This document shows, in pieces, positions 28,902-36,661 of a DNA stretch of 58,224 nucleotides. Location: the NCBI RefSeq assembly GCF_000259195.1, contig NZ_JH650761.1:83594-141817 (forward strand), read 5' to 3'. The stretch comes from Pseudomonas donghuensis (GTDB lineage Bacteria; Pseudomonadota; Gammaproteobacteria; Pseudomonadales; Pseudomonadaceae). Every line of letters starts with the position of its first letter. Position 1 is the first letter of the stretch. The position numbers and the translations under genes are program-made. Below the pieces are notes generated by a model. It ran no database searches. It was given only the letters and a program-made list of their open reading frames with translations, and was not told the DNA's origin.

Positions 28902-28921
28902 GCATATACTCTAATATGTGC
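28902..28921. promoter_or_regulatory. Imperfect palindrome, candidate TetR operator
   Basis: GCATATACTCTAATATGTGC is symmetric at 14 of 20 positions. It lies 33 bases upstream of the aldehyde dehydrogenase start, in the region shared with the divergent TetR gene, where an operator or overlapping promoters are expected. Confidence 0.4.
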
Positions 28922-28960
28922 CCTGTGCGACTGTTTTTCACAGCGTCTGCAGGTACATAC

Positions 28961-28976
28961 CGGTGTGGATACACCG
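28961..28976. promoter_or_regulatory. Perfect palindrome, candidate TetR operator
   Basis: CGGTGTGGATACACCG is a perfect 6-bp inverted repeat with a 4-base spacer, 44 bases upstream of the TetR start. Its size and symmetry are typical of TetR-family operators and of autoregulation. Confidence 0.5.
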
Positions 28977-29019
28977 TAAGATGGACCTATACATTCAAGC
29001 TCAACGCCTGGAATTGATC

Positions 29020-29685
29020 ATGGCCCCGCGTATCAAGACCCGCGAGCGCATCGTGCAGAACAGCCTGGAGCTGTTCAACCAGCAGGGCGAGCGCAGTGTC
29101 AGCACCAACCACATTGCCGCGCACATGGAAATCTCGCCCGGCAACCTGTACTACCACTTTGCCAACAAGCAGGAAATCATCGCCGTGCTCTTCACCCAGT
29201 ATGAAGAGTTGGTGGAAAGCTTCCTGCGCCCGCCGCAAGGGCGTCAGGCGACGGTCGAGGACAAGCGCTTCTACCTCAAGGCGTTGCTGGCGGCGATGTG
29301 GAACTACCGCTTTCTGCACCGCGACCTTGAGCATCTGCTCGACAGCGACAAAGAGTTGGCTGCGCGATATAGGCGCTTTTCCCAGCGTTGCCTGCTGCAG
29401 GGCCAGGCGATCTATCGCGGCTTTGTCGAGGCCGGCATCGTTGAGATGGACAGCGTGCAGATCGAGTCGCTGACCCTCAATGCCTGGATTGTTCTCACAT
29501 CCTGGGTGCGTTTTCTCTGCACGACTCGCGAAATTTCAACGCATTTGAGTGAAGAAGCCTTCAAGCGTGGTGTCTATCAGGTATTGGTGCTGGAGCTCGG
29601 CTTTGTCACCGCCAAGGCGCGCCCCGCCGTGGATGCCTTGTGCCAGGAGTTCTACGTTTCGCTTGACCAGGCACTGGAGCAATAA
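29020..29685 (+). CDS. TetR/AcrR family transcriptional regulator
   Basis: DNA-binding repressor of 221 aa. The N-terminal TetR helix-turn-helix runs over about residues 5-52 (TRERIVQNSLELFNQQGERS and MEISPGNLYYHFANKQEIIA); the GNLYYHF motif is that of the PhaD/FadR-like subgroup, whose ligands are often acyl compounds. The C-terminal ligand domain is helical. The start at 29020 begins the conserved part; the frame continues upstream to 28918 but across the palindromes. Divergent from the aldehyde dehydrogenase gene, which it probably controls together with the downstream Tat and GMC genes. Confidence 0.88.
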   Translation: MAPRIKTRERIVQNSLELFNQQGERSVSTNHIAAHMEISPGNLYYHFANKQEIIAVLFTQYEELVESFLRPPQGRQATVEDKRFYLKALLAAMWNYRFLHRDLEHLLDSDKELAARYRRFSQRCLLQGQAIYRGFVEAGIVEMDSVQIESLTLNAWIVLTSWVRFLCTTREISTHLSEEAFKRGVYQVLVLELGFVTAKARPAVDALCQEFYVSLDQALEQ

Positions 29686-29724
29686 CGCCCAGGCCTTACC
29701 CGTTCAATCGTTCAGGAGACTGTC

Positions 29725-30579
29725 ATGCCCCTCGCGCAACTGATCACCGCCCAGCAATTGGCCGAACGCCTGGAGGCGCCGGCGCTGGTGATTCTCGATT
29801 GCCGTTTTGCCCTGGAAGACATCGATTATGGTCAGCGCAGCTATGCCGAGGGGCATATTGCCGGGGCGCACTTTGCCGACCTTGAGCGCGACCTCAGTGG
29901 GCCGGTCACCAAGGGCGTGACCGGGCGCCATCCGCTGCCGGAGCCGCAGCACCTGATCGGACGGCTGCGGGCCTGGGGTATCGATAACGACAGTGAGATT
30001 GTCCTGTACGACGATGGTCCGGGCGCCTTCGCGGCCCGGGCCTGGTGGTTGCTGGCCTGGTTGGGCAAGCGCAGTGGTGTATTCATCCTCGATGGCGGTC
30101 TTAAAGCCTGGCATGCGGCCGGGCTGCCGCTGAGCCTCGACCCGCCGGTCAAGCGCGAAGGTAACTTCAGCGGCGAGCCGGACGATAGCCTGGTACTGGA
30201 TGCCACGCAGTTGGGCGAGCGCCTGGGCCAGCCGGAGCTTACGTTGATTGATGCCCGTGGGCTGCCGCGTTTTCGCGGCGAGGTCGAGCCAATCGATCCG
30301 GTGGCCGGGCATATTCCCGGTGCACAATGCGCGGCCTTTACCGACAATCTGGGCGCCGACGGGCGGTTTCTGCCGGCCGAGCAGCTCAAGCAGCGCTTTG
30401 CCGAGAAGCTGGACAAGCGTTCGCCAGAGCAACTGGTTGCTTACTGCGGGTCGGGGGTGACGGCTTGCCACAACCTGTTTGCCCTGGCGCTGGCGGGGTA
30501 TCCGCTGGGCAAGCTGTATGCAGGCTCGTGGAGTGAGTGGATTACCGACTCCAAACGGGCGGTGGCCACCGGCGACTGA
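29725..30579 (+). CDS. sseA: 3-mercaptopyruvate/thiosulfate sulfurtransferase (two rhodanese domains)
   Basis: Transfers sulfane sulfur from mercaptopyruvate or thiosulfate to an acceptor. The 284-aa protein has two rhodanese domains; the N-terminal one is non-catalytic and the C-terminal one carries the active-site cysteine in AYCGSGVTACHN. The CGSGVT form of the loop is characteristic of mercaptopyruvate sulfurtransferases rather than thiosulfate rhodaneses (CRxGxx). AGGAG precedes the ATG at 29725. The gene follows tetR in the same direction with 39 bases between. Confidence 0.85.
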   Translation: MPLAQLITAQQLAERLEAPALVILDCRFALEDIDYGQRSYAEGHIAGAHFADLERDLSGPVTKGVTGRHPLPEPQHLIGRLRAWGIDNDSEIVLYDDGPGAFAARAWWLLAWLGKRSGVFILDGGLKAWHAAGLPLSLDPPVKREGNFSGEPDDSLVLDATQLGERLGQPELTLIDARGLPRFRGEVEPIDPVAGHIPGAQCAAFTDNLGADGRFLPAEQLKQRFAEKLDKRSPEQLVAYCGSGVTACHNLFALALAGYPLGKLYAGSWSEWITDSKRAVATGD

Positions 30580-30593
30580 GTAAGCCCTTGTTG

Positions 30594-30630
30594 GGCTGCA
30601 ATGCAGCCTTTCGCCGGCCTTGCCGGCGAT
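30594..30630. repeat. Two hairpins (GGCTGCA and TCGCCGGC) after sseA
   Basis: GGCTGCA-A-TGCAGCC (30594-30608) is followed by TCGCCGGC-CTTG-CCGGCGA (30611-30629). This is a shortened version of the hairpin-plus-REP composite seen at 15521-15607 and 46224-46240. It lies between the convergent sseA and yheT-like genes and probably contributes to termination. Confidence 0.55.
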
Positions 30631-30636
30631 GCTTTT

Positions 30637-31638
30637 TCAGCCAGCTCTATTTATCGCCAGCCACTGCGGAATCCGCCGCTCCAGGTAATACCCCGGGTTG
30701 CGCACGCTGCCATCGACAAAGCCCACATGCCCGCCCCGTGCATGCAGCTCTAAGGTGGTCTGCGCCGCCAGTTCATTGGCCGCTGGCAAGCTATGGGCGA
30801 ACACGAACGGATCATCGCTGGAATGGATGATCAGCGTCGGCGTGCGGTTCTCGCCCAGAAAATACCGGCTGGAAGCACGCTGGTAGTAATCCTTGGCATC
30901 GCGAAAGCCATTGAGCGGTGCGGTCACCCGGCCGTCGAAATCCCAGAAGGTGCGCAGATTTTCCAGCGGCCCCAGGCGCTCCAGCGCGGCGAGCCCTTCG
31001 TGGTGGCCGTGATGCTGGAAGTGGCGCTGCTTGTCCTTCACATAAGCGAGCATGGCGCGCATGAAATGCGCCTGGTACACCCGGGAAAAACCCAGGCCGA
31101 TGCGGTCGGCGCACTGGTCAAGGCGAAACGGTACCGATACCGCCACCGCCGCCTGCAATTGGCTGGCCGAGCCGGCTTCACCCAAATGCTTGAGTAGTAC
31201 ATTGCCGCCCAGCGAATAACCGACGGCGTACAACGGAGCTTGCGGGCGCTGCGCACGCAGGTGGTCGATGGTTTCGGCCAGGTCTTCGCTGGCGCCGGAG
31301 TGGTAGCTGCGTGGCAGCAGGTTGGGCTCTCCCGAGCAGCCGCGCCAGTTCAGCGCCACGCTGGCCCAGCCGCAGTCGGCCAGGGCCTGTTGGATACCGA
31401 TGACGTACGGTGAGTTGGAAGAGCCGGTCAGCCCGTGCAGTACCAGCACCACTGGCGTTGTTGCTTCATGTGGGCCATGCCAGTCGAGGTCGAGAAAGTC
31501 GCCATCGGCGAGCCATAGACGTTCGCGCTGACGGCTCAGGGCCGCCGACTTGCGCCACAGCGGCCCCCAGAGTGTCTGCAAATGCGGATTGCCCAGCCCC
31601 AGGGCAGGTTTGAAGGGGCTGGGGGCTGAGGGCGACAT
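30637..31638 (-). CDS. YheT-like alpha/beta hydrolase
   Basis: Cytoplasmic alpha/beta-fold hydrolase of the YheT/abhydrolase group, 333 aa. Features: GLGNPHLQTLWGPLWRK at the N terminus, VLVLHGLTGSSNSPYV (oxyanion-hole loop), the nucleophile elbow GYSLGGNVLLKHLGE, LIIHSSDDPFV with the acid, and GGHVGFVDG with the histidine. All three catalytic residues can be seen. Natural substrate unknown. It lies downstream of the second M16 pair on the same strand. Confidence 0.88.
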   Translation of the reverse strand: MSPSAPSPFKPALGLGNPHLQTLWGPLWRKSAALSRQRERLWLADGDFLDLDWHGPHEATTPVVLVLHGLTGSSNSPYVIGIQQALADCGWASVALNWRGCSGEPNLLPRSYHSGASEDLAETIDHLRAQRPQAPLYAVGYSLGGNVLLKHLGEAGSASQLQAAVAVSVPFRLDQCADRIGLGFSRVYQAHFMRAMLAYVKDKQRHFQHHGHHEGLAALERLGPLENLRTFWDFDGRVTAPLNGFRDAKDYYQRASSRYFLGENRTPTLIIHSSDDPFVFAHSLPAANELAAQTTLELHARGGHVGFVDGSVRNPGYYLERRIPQWLAINRAG

Positions 31639-31704
31639 CGTGTATTACTCGCAAATCTATTTCAGATAAGTGTATGTCCGGTTACTGACACTTGCTTGAA
31701 ACCA

Positions 31705-33114
31705 TCAGCCGGTTGCAGGTTTGGATTCAGGCAAGGCGTCCTGTTCGACCGTTGGGCCGACACTGATTTGCACCAGCTTGTCGAGCTTGAGGTGATTTTT
31801 CAATGCGACTTTCAGCTGGTCCAGGGTCAAGGCCTGGACCTTCTTGAGAAAAGCCTGGCGGCTATCCAGTGGTAACTGGTTGAAGCCGGTGAAGCGCAGG
31901 ATATCGCTGATCTGCTGGTTGCTCACCGAGCCCAGCAGGTAGTTGCCGCGTAGTTTCTGCTTCGCATCTTCGAACTCCTGCGCAGTTGGGCCCTGAACGG
32001 CATAGTCTGTAAGCAATTGCTCCAGCAACGCCATTGTGGCATCGCGATACCTGGCCTGAACCTGAGTAGTAAAGGTCCAGATACCGCTGGCAGGGTGCTG
32101 GATCAGCCTTGAGCTGGCAGCGTAGGTCAATCCGCGTTGGCTGCGCAGTTCATTGAACAGCCGCGAAGTTGCGCCGGGCCCACCTAATATCAGGTTGGCC
32201 AGCGTCAGCGCGGGCGCATCTGGATCTCGGGCATTGATGCCGGGAATGGCGAACAACAAGAGCGCCTGGGTGCCTGGATGTTCAAGGTGGTAAATCTCGG
32301 GCTCGAAGGACGCTGGCACGGGTAATGGCCAGAGTGCCGGCCCCTGGGGCAACGCTGCCGATATGTGACTCGCGATAGCCTCGGCCTGCTCGAGCGAAAG
32401 GTCGCCCACCAGGGTTATCAGGGCATTGCCCGCGCTGAAGGCGCTTTGGTGAAAGGCCCGTACATCGGCAATGGTCAGCGATTCGATAGCCTGCACGGTG
32501 CCGATGCTGTTCGACGCGTAGGGATGATTAGCGAATGCATGTTGGTAGAGCAGGTCATGGGCCTTGTAAGTCGCGTGCTGCTGGCGTTGTGTGAGCAGGC
32601 TGGTGAGCTGATCCTTGATCTGCGGCAGCTTGTCTTCGGCCAATTGGGGTTTGCCGAGCACTTCTGCCAGCAACCCGACGGCTTTGCTTCTCTGCTCTTG
32701 GCTACTGAGGCTGCGCAGGGTTACGGCTGCACTGTCTCGCAGTGCCTGCTTGTTGAATATCGCACCCACTTCGTCGAAGTCTTCGGCGATCTGCAAGGCA
32801 TCGCGCTCGACGGTGCCTTCATCGAGCATGCTCAGGGTGAGTTGCGCCAGGCCGGCGGCACCATCATCGCGGGCGCTGCCAGCGGCAAATACAACCTGAA
32901 GATCAAACATCGGCAATTGGTTGTTGCGCACAAACAGGACTTTGCTGCCCTGAGGTGTCTGCCACGATTCGATCGGCAATTGCGGGTTGATTGCCAGTGT
33001 CCCGGTGGTTTTCAGGGATTCCAGTTCAAGTGGAGCGCTTTGGCTCTGGGCGTGGGAAGTGGCGGATGCCATCACCAGTAGGGCAGGCAAAAGGTAACGT
33101 TTGAGCTTATTCAT
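31705..33114 (-). CDS. M16-family protein without zinc motif (second pair, non-catalytic partner)
   Basis: A periplasmic or exported M16-like protein of about 469 aa with a signal peptide ending ATSHA. Where active members have HxxEH, it reads GAAGLAQLTLSMLDEG, so no zinc can be bound. It keeps the SQRGLTYAASSR arginine-tyrosine motif that in heterodimeric M16B proteases lies in the inactive subunit and helps hold substrate. GGAGG is six bases from the ATG at 33114, which is preferred over that at 33117. It overlaps the catalytic partner by 8 bases, and the two should form a heterodimer. GC of sampled 60-base stretches is about 53%, well below neighbours. Confidence 0.85.
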   Translation of the reverse strand: MNKLKRYLLPALLVMASATSHAQSQSAPLELESLKTTGTLAINPQLPIESWQTPQGSKVLFVRNNQLPMFDLQVVFAAGSARDDGAAGLAQLTLSMLDEGTVERDALQIAEDFDEVGAIFNKQALRDSAAVTLRSLSSQEQRSKAVGLLAEVLGKPQLAEDKLPQIKDQLTSLLTQRQQHATYKAHDLLYQHAFANHPYASNSIGTVQAIESLTIADVRAFHQSAFSAGNALITLVGDLSLEQAEAIASHISAALPQGPALWPLPVPASFEPEIYHLEHPGTQALLLFAIPGINARDPDAPALTLANLILGGPGATSRLFNELRSQRGLTYAASSRLIQHPASGIWTFTTQVQARYRDATMALLEQLLTDYAVQGPTAQEFEDAKQKLRGNYLLGSVSNQQISDILRFTGFNQLPLDSRQAFLKKVQALTLDQLKVALKNHLKLDKLVQISVGPTVEQDALPESKPATG

Positions 33115-34456
33115 CATCGGCCTCCTTGGCCTGCAGGTAGGCGACCGCGAGTCGTTCGCGGGTGAAGTAGGTTTTGGCGACCTGTTGAATCTGTTCGCAG
33201 GTTATTCGCTGTAGGTCGGTTGCGTCATTGTCCAACTGAGAGGCTGGCAAGCCGCTGCCGAGCATGGCGGCTATATCGCTGGCCTGGCCTTCGAGGGAAT
33301 CGCGGGCAAAGGTATTTTCGGCCAGCAGCAGTGCCCGCGCCCGAGCAAGTTCGACAGGTTCGGGAGGACGCTTTTTCAGTGCCTGCAGTTCTGCCCAGAT
33401 AGCCGCTTGCAGTTCGGCCAGCGGTCTGGGGTGGGCGGTGTTGATAGAAGCCTGGATTTCGAACAGGTTATCGCCCCTGGCCACCGGCCCATAGTTGACT
33501 TCGGGATGCGATAGCAGTGTTTGTTGGCGTTCCAGCCTGGTACTGAGGCGGGCGCTCAGGCCTGAGCCCAGCAATGCCGAGAGCAGGCGCAAGGCATGCA
33601 CGTCATCTGCCGATTCAGCGGTGGCGTAGGTCGGCACGTTGAAGGCCATGATCAGCGTTGGCGTGCTGAAATCATCATGCACCGTAACCTGCCGTTGTCC
33701 TGGCGCAGTGACTTGAAGGGGTTTTTTGCTGATTGGCAGGTCCTGGCGAGGGAAGCCTGCAAAGTACTTTTCAACCTGTCGTTTTACATCATCGCGCTGC
33801 ACATCGCCGACGATGATCAACGTCGCATTATTGGGTGCATACCAGGTGCGATACCAGGCGCGCAGTTCATCGTTGTGCATGCGCTGCAGATCACTCATCC
33901 AGCCGATTACCGGGGTGTGATAGCTGCTTTGCGGGTAGGCAATGGCCTGCAGTTGCTCGAAGAGCCTTTGCAATGGATCGTCATCGACATTCTCTCGCCG
34001 CTCAGCCTTGACCGCTTCGATTTCGCGCACGAACTCGTGTTCGCTCAGCACTGCGCCTTTGAGCAGATCGGCATTGAGCTCCAGCGCTACAGCCAGCCGA
34101 TCACTGGGCAGCGTCTGATGATGCACGGTGAAGTCACGGATGGTGTAGGCGTTGTCCTCGCCGCCCAGGCGCTCGATGATCTGTGAGAGCTGACCTGGGG
34201 CGGTCTTGGCACTGCCTCGGTAGAGCAGGTGTTCGAGGGCGTGGGACAAACCGGACTGCCCGGGGTATTCGTGACTCGAACCCACCTTGACCAGCATATG
34301 TGTGGTGACCACGGGAGCCCGGCGGTCTTCGCTGATGACTACGTGCAGGCCGTTGTCGAGGGTGAACTCATGGCGAATGGAGGGTTCGGCCAGGGCCTGG
34401 CCTGATAGCAGAAACAGGCCGAGCAGGCTGCTCCTGAGGGAGGTGCGTCGATCCAT
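33107..34456 (-). CDS. M16-family zinc peptidase (second pair, catalytic subunit)
   Basis: Zinc metallopeptidase of 449 aa with a signal peptide (LLGLFLLSGQALA) and the inverted zinc motif HALEH at about residues 72-76. The distal zinc ligand is a glutamate in EAVKAERRENVDDDP. It resembles the catalytic protein at 36654-38009 throughout (both have ALEH, then SSYHTPVIGWMSDLQRM against SSYRTPTIGWMADLDRM). AAGGA precedes the ATG at 34456. Two sampled 60-base stretches near 33721-33840 are about 50% GC, compared with about 65% in the paralogue, hinting at a different origin. Probable substrate: misfolded or signal peptides; not known. Confidence 0.88.
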   Translation of the reverse strand: MDRRTSLRSSLLGLFLLSGQALAEPSIRHEFTLDNGLHVVISEDRRAPVVTTHMLVKVGSSHEYPGQSGLSHALEHLLYRGSAKTAPGQLSQIIERLGGEDNAYTIRDFTVHHQTLPSDRLAVALELNADLLKGAVLSEHEFVREIEAVKAERRENVDDDPLQRLFEQLQAIAYPQSSYHTPVIGWMSDLQRMHNDELRAWYRTWYAPNNATLIIVGDVQRDDVKRQVEKYFAGFPRQDLPISKKPLQVTAPGQRQVTVHDDFSTPTLIMAFNVPTYATAESADDVHALRLLSALLGSGLSARLSTRLERQQTLLSHPEVNYGPVARGDNLFEIQASINTAHPRPLAELQAAIWAELQALKKRPPEPVELARARALLLAENTFARDSLEGQASDIAAMLGSGLPASQLDNDATDLQRITCEQIQQVAKTYFTRERLAVAYLQAKEADDE

Positions 34457-34568
34457 GACAGTGATCCTTGTGGTTGAAAACAAGGCACACGATCAGGCAA
34501 GCGTGGAGATGAAAGGCGTTAGATATTTAGCGCGCACGACCCGGCAGCGGCCGGGTCGTGGTGACTGC

Positions 34569-35162
34569 TCAGCCGCGCTGCCAGAGTGCGTAGTACACCT
34601 GGCCGGCCTTCTTCTCCCGGTGCAAGCGCCAGTTGCCGGGCAGTTGCAGGGTCGATGGCGGGGTTTCGCTCTCGGTGTAGATCCAGGCGCTCTCGGCCAG
34701 CCACTGACGCTCTTCAAGCAAGGCGCAGGTGGTGGGCAGCAGGCCCTGGTTGAACGGCGGATCGAGGAACACCAGGTCGAAGGCCAGCTTCGGTTCACCC
34801 TGCAGGTAGCGCTGGGCGTCGGTCTGGATCACCTGGCCGCGTGGGCAACGCAGGGTTTCCAGATTCTGCCGCAGGCTGGCGATGGCCGCCGGGTTGCTGT
34901 CCAGGGCCACGGACTCGGCCGCGCCACGGGACAGCGCTTCGAGGTACAGCGCACCGCTGCCGGTGTAGGCGTCGAGCACCTTGGCCCCTTCGATGTACGG
35001 GGCGAGCCAGTTGAACAGGGTCTCGCGGACCCGGTCCGGGGTCGGGCGCAGGCCCGGCGCATCAGGGAAGCTCAGGCGCCGGCTACGCCATTCGCCGGCA
35101 ATGATGCGCAGTTGGCCCTGGCCGTGGTGCGGCTTGGCCGGTTTTGCGGATGGACTGGCCAT
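34569..35162 (-). CDS. rsmD: 16S rRNA (guanine-966-N2)-methyltransferase
   Basis: Methylates G966 of 16S rRNA in the assembled small subunit. 197 aa. Family motifs: LRIIAGEWRSRRLSFP at the N terminus, RPTPDRVRETLFNWL, VLDAYTGSGALYLEALSRGA (SAM site) and the catalytic FLDPPF. Its start shares one base with the stop of the upstream non-catalytic M16 gene, so it is translated as part of the first M16 operon. A gap of 112 bases separates it from the second pair. Confidence 0.93.
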   Translation of the reverse strand: MASPSAKPAKPHHGQGQLRIIAGEWRSRRLSFPDAPGLRPTPDRVRETLFNWLAPYIEGAKVLDAYTGSGALYLEALSRGAAESVALDSNPAAIASLRQNLETLRCPRGQVIQTDAQRYLQGEPKLAFDLVFLDPPFNQGLLPTTCALLEERQWLAESAWIYTESETPPSTLQLPGNWRLHREKKAGQVYYALWQRG

Positions 35163-36661
35163 TAGTGCTCCGGTACGCCAAGCGGTTGCTCGGCGGGTTT
35201 GTCAGTGGGCGGCGGCAAGGGTTTTTGCGGCACGCTTGGCCCGGCGGTGACGATGACCATCTTGTCAGCGGCCAGGTGTTTGTTCAGCGCAGCCTTGACC
35301 TGTTCGGTGGTCAGCGCCTGGGACTGTTGCATGTAGTCTTCCAGCCAGGTCAGTGGCAGGTTGTAGAAGCCGATGGCGCCCAGTTGGCCGACGATGCTGG
35401 CGTTGCTGGCATTGGACAGCGGGAAGCTGCCGGCCAGTTCACGCTTGGCGTCGTCCAGTTCTTGCTGGGTCGGGCCGCTCTTGAGGTAGTCGGCGAGGAT
35501 GTCCTGGACCAGCTTGAGGGTGCCCTCGCTGAGCTCGGCACGGGTCTGCAGGTTGATCATGAACGGGCCACGCACCTGCATCGGGCTGAACACCGAGTAC
35601 ACGCCATAGGTCAGGCCGCGCTTTTCGCGCACTTCGCTCATCAAGCGGGTGCCGAAGGTGCCGCCGCCGAGGATCTGGTTACCCAGCGACAGCGCGGCGT
35701 AGTCCGGATCGTTACGGTCGATACCCAGTTGGGCGAGCATCAGGTGGGTCTGCTTGGACGGGAAATCGATGTGGTTGGCGCCGGCCTTGGGCTCGCTTGG
35801 CTGGGCCAGCTTGGCCAGGGCCGGGCCTTTGGGCAGGGCCGAGGAGACCTGCGCGGCGATGGCTTCAGCTTCGCTGCGGCTCAGATCACCGACCAGGGCG
35901 ATCACCGTGTTGCCAGCGGCGTAGGCCTTGGCGTGGAAGGCACGCAGTTGTTCCAGGGTAATCGGCGGGATGCTCTTGGCGGTGCCGTCACTTGGGTGAG
36001 CATAGGGGTGGTTGCCGTACAGGCGCTCGAACAACTCGATGCTGGCGAGTTTGCCCGGGTTTTGCTTCTGGTACTCGAAGCCGGCCTGCATCTGGTTCTT
36101 GATGCGGGTCAGGGCGTCCTGCGGGAAGGTTGGCTTGCCGACCACGTCGGCGAACAGCTTCAGCGCCGGCTCGCGTTTGTCGGCGGCGCTCAGGCTGCGC
36201 AGCGAGGCTACAGCCATGTCGCGGTAGGCGCCGTTGCCAAAGTCGGCGCCCAGGCCTTCGAAGCCTTCGGCGATGGCGGTGACGTCCTTGCCGGCCACGC
36301 CTTCGTTGAGCATGGCGTTGGTCAGGGTCGCCAGGCCCGGGGCATCGCCGTCCTGGCTACTGCCGGCGGCGAAGGTCAGGCGCAGGTCGAACATCGGCAA
36401 CTCGCGGGCTTCGACGAACAGCACGCGGGCGCCTTCGGCGGTGTTCCAGGTCTGGATGTTCAGTTGCCGGCGGCTTGGCGCCTTGCCGTCCAGCTCGGCC
36501 AGCGATTGCAGGGTATTGGCCGGCTTGGCTGCGGTGCTGGTGGCCGGTTGCGCGGCGTTATCCGACTGCGCAGGCTTGGCCAGGAAGAATGCCAGCAGGC
36601 CGATCAGCAACAGCAGGCCCAGGCCGATCAGGGTGTAGCGGGGTGCGCTGCGTTCACTCAT
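35162..36661 (-). CDS. M16-family protein without zinc motif (first pair, non-catalytic partner)
   Basis: A 499-aa M16-like protein anchored by an N-terminal membrane helix (TLIGLGLLLLIGLLAFFLA) after a few cytosolic residues. The HxxEH position reads GDAPGLATLTNAMLNEG, so it cannot bind zinc, but the VREKRGLTYGVYS arginine-tyrosine motif of heterodimer partners is present. It overlaps the catalytic subunit gene by 8 bases and rsmD by 1. GC of sampled stretches is about 65%, typical of the window. Probably forms the inactive half of a periplasmic M16B protease. Confidence 0.88.
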   Translation of the reverse strand: MSERSAPRYTLIGLGLLLLIGLLAFFLAKPAQSDNAAQPATSTAAKPANTLQSLAELDGKAPSRRQLNIQTWNTAEGARVLFVEARELPMFDLRLTFAAGSSQDGDAPGLATLTNAMLNEGVAGKDVTAIAEGFEGLGADFGNGAYRDMAVASLRSLSAADKREPALKLFADVVGKPTFPQDALTRIKNQMQAGFEYQKQNPGKLASIELFERLYGNHPYAHPSDGTAKSIPPITLEQLRAFHAKAYAAGNTVIALVGDLSRSEAEAIAAQVSSALPKGPALAKLAQPSEPKAGANHIDFPSKQTHLMLAQLGIDRNDPDYAALSLGNQILGGGTFGTRLMSEVREKRGLTYGVYSVFSPMQVRGPFMINLQTRAELSEGTLKLVQDILADYLKSGPTQQELDDAKRELAGSFPLSNASNASIVGQLGAIGFYNLPLTWLEDYMQQSQALTTEQVKAALNKHLAADKMVIVTAGPSVPQKPLPPPTDKPAEQPLGVPEH

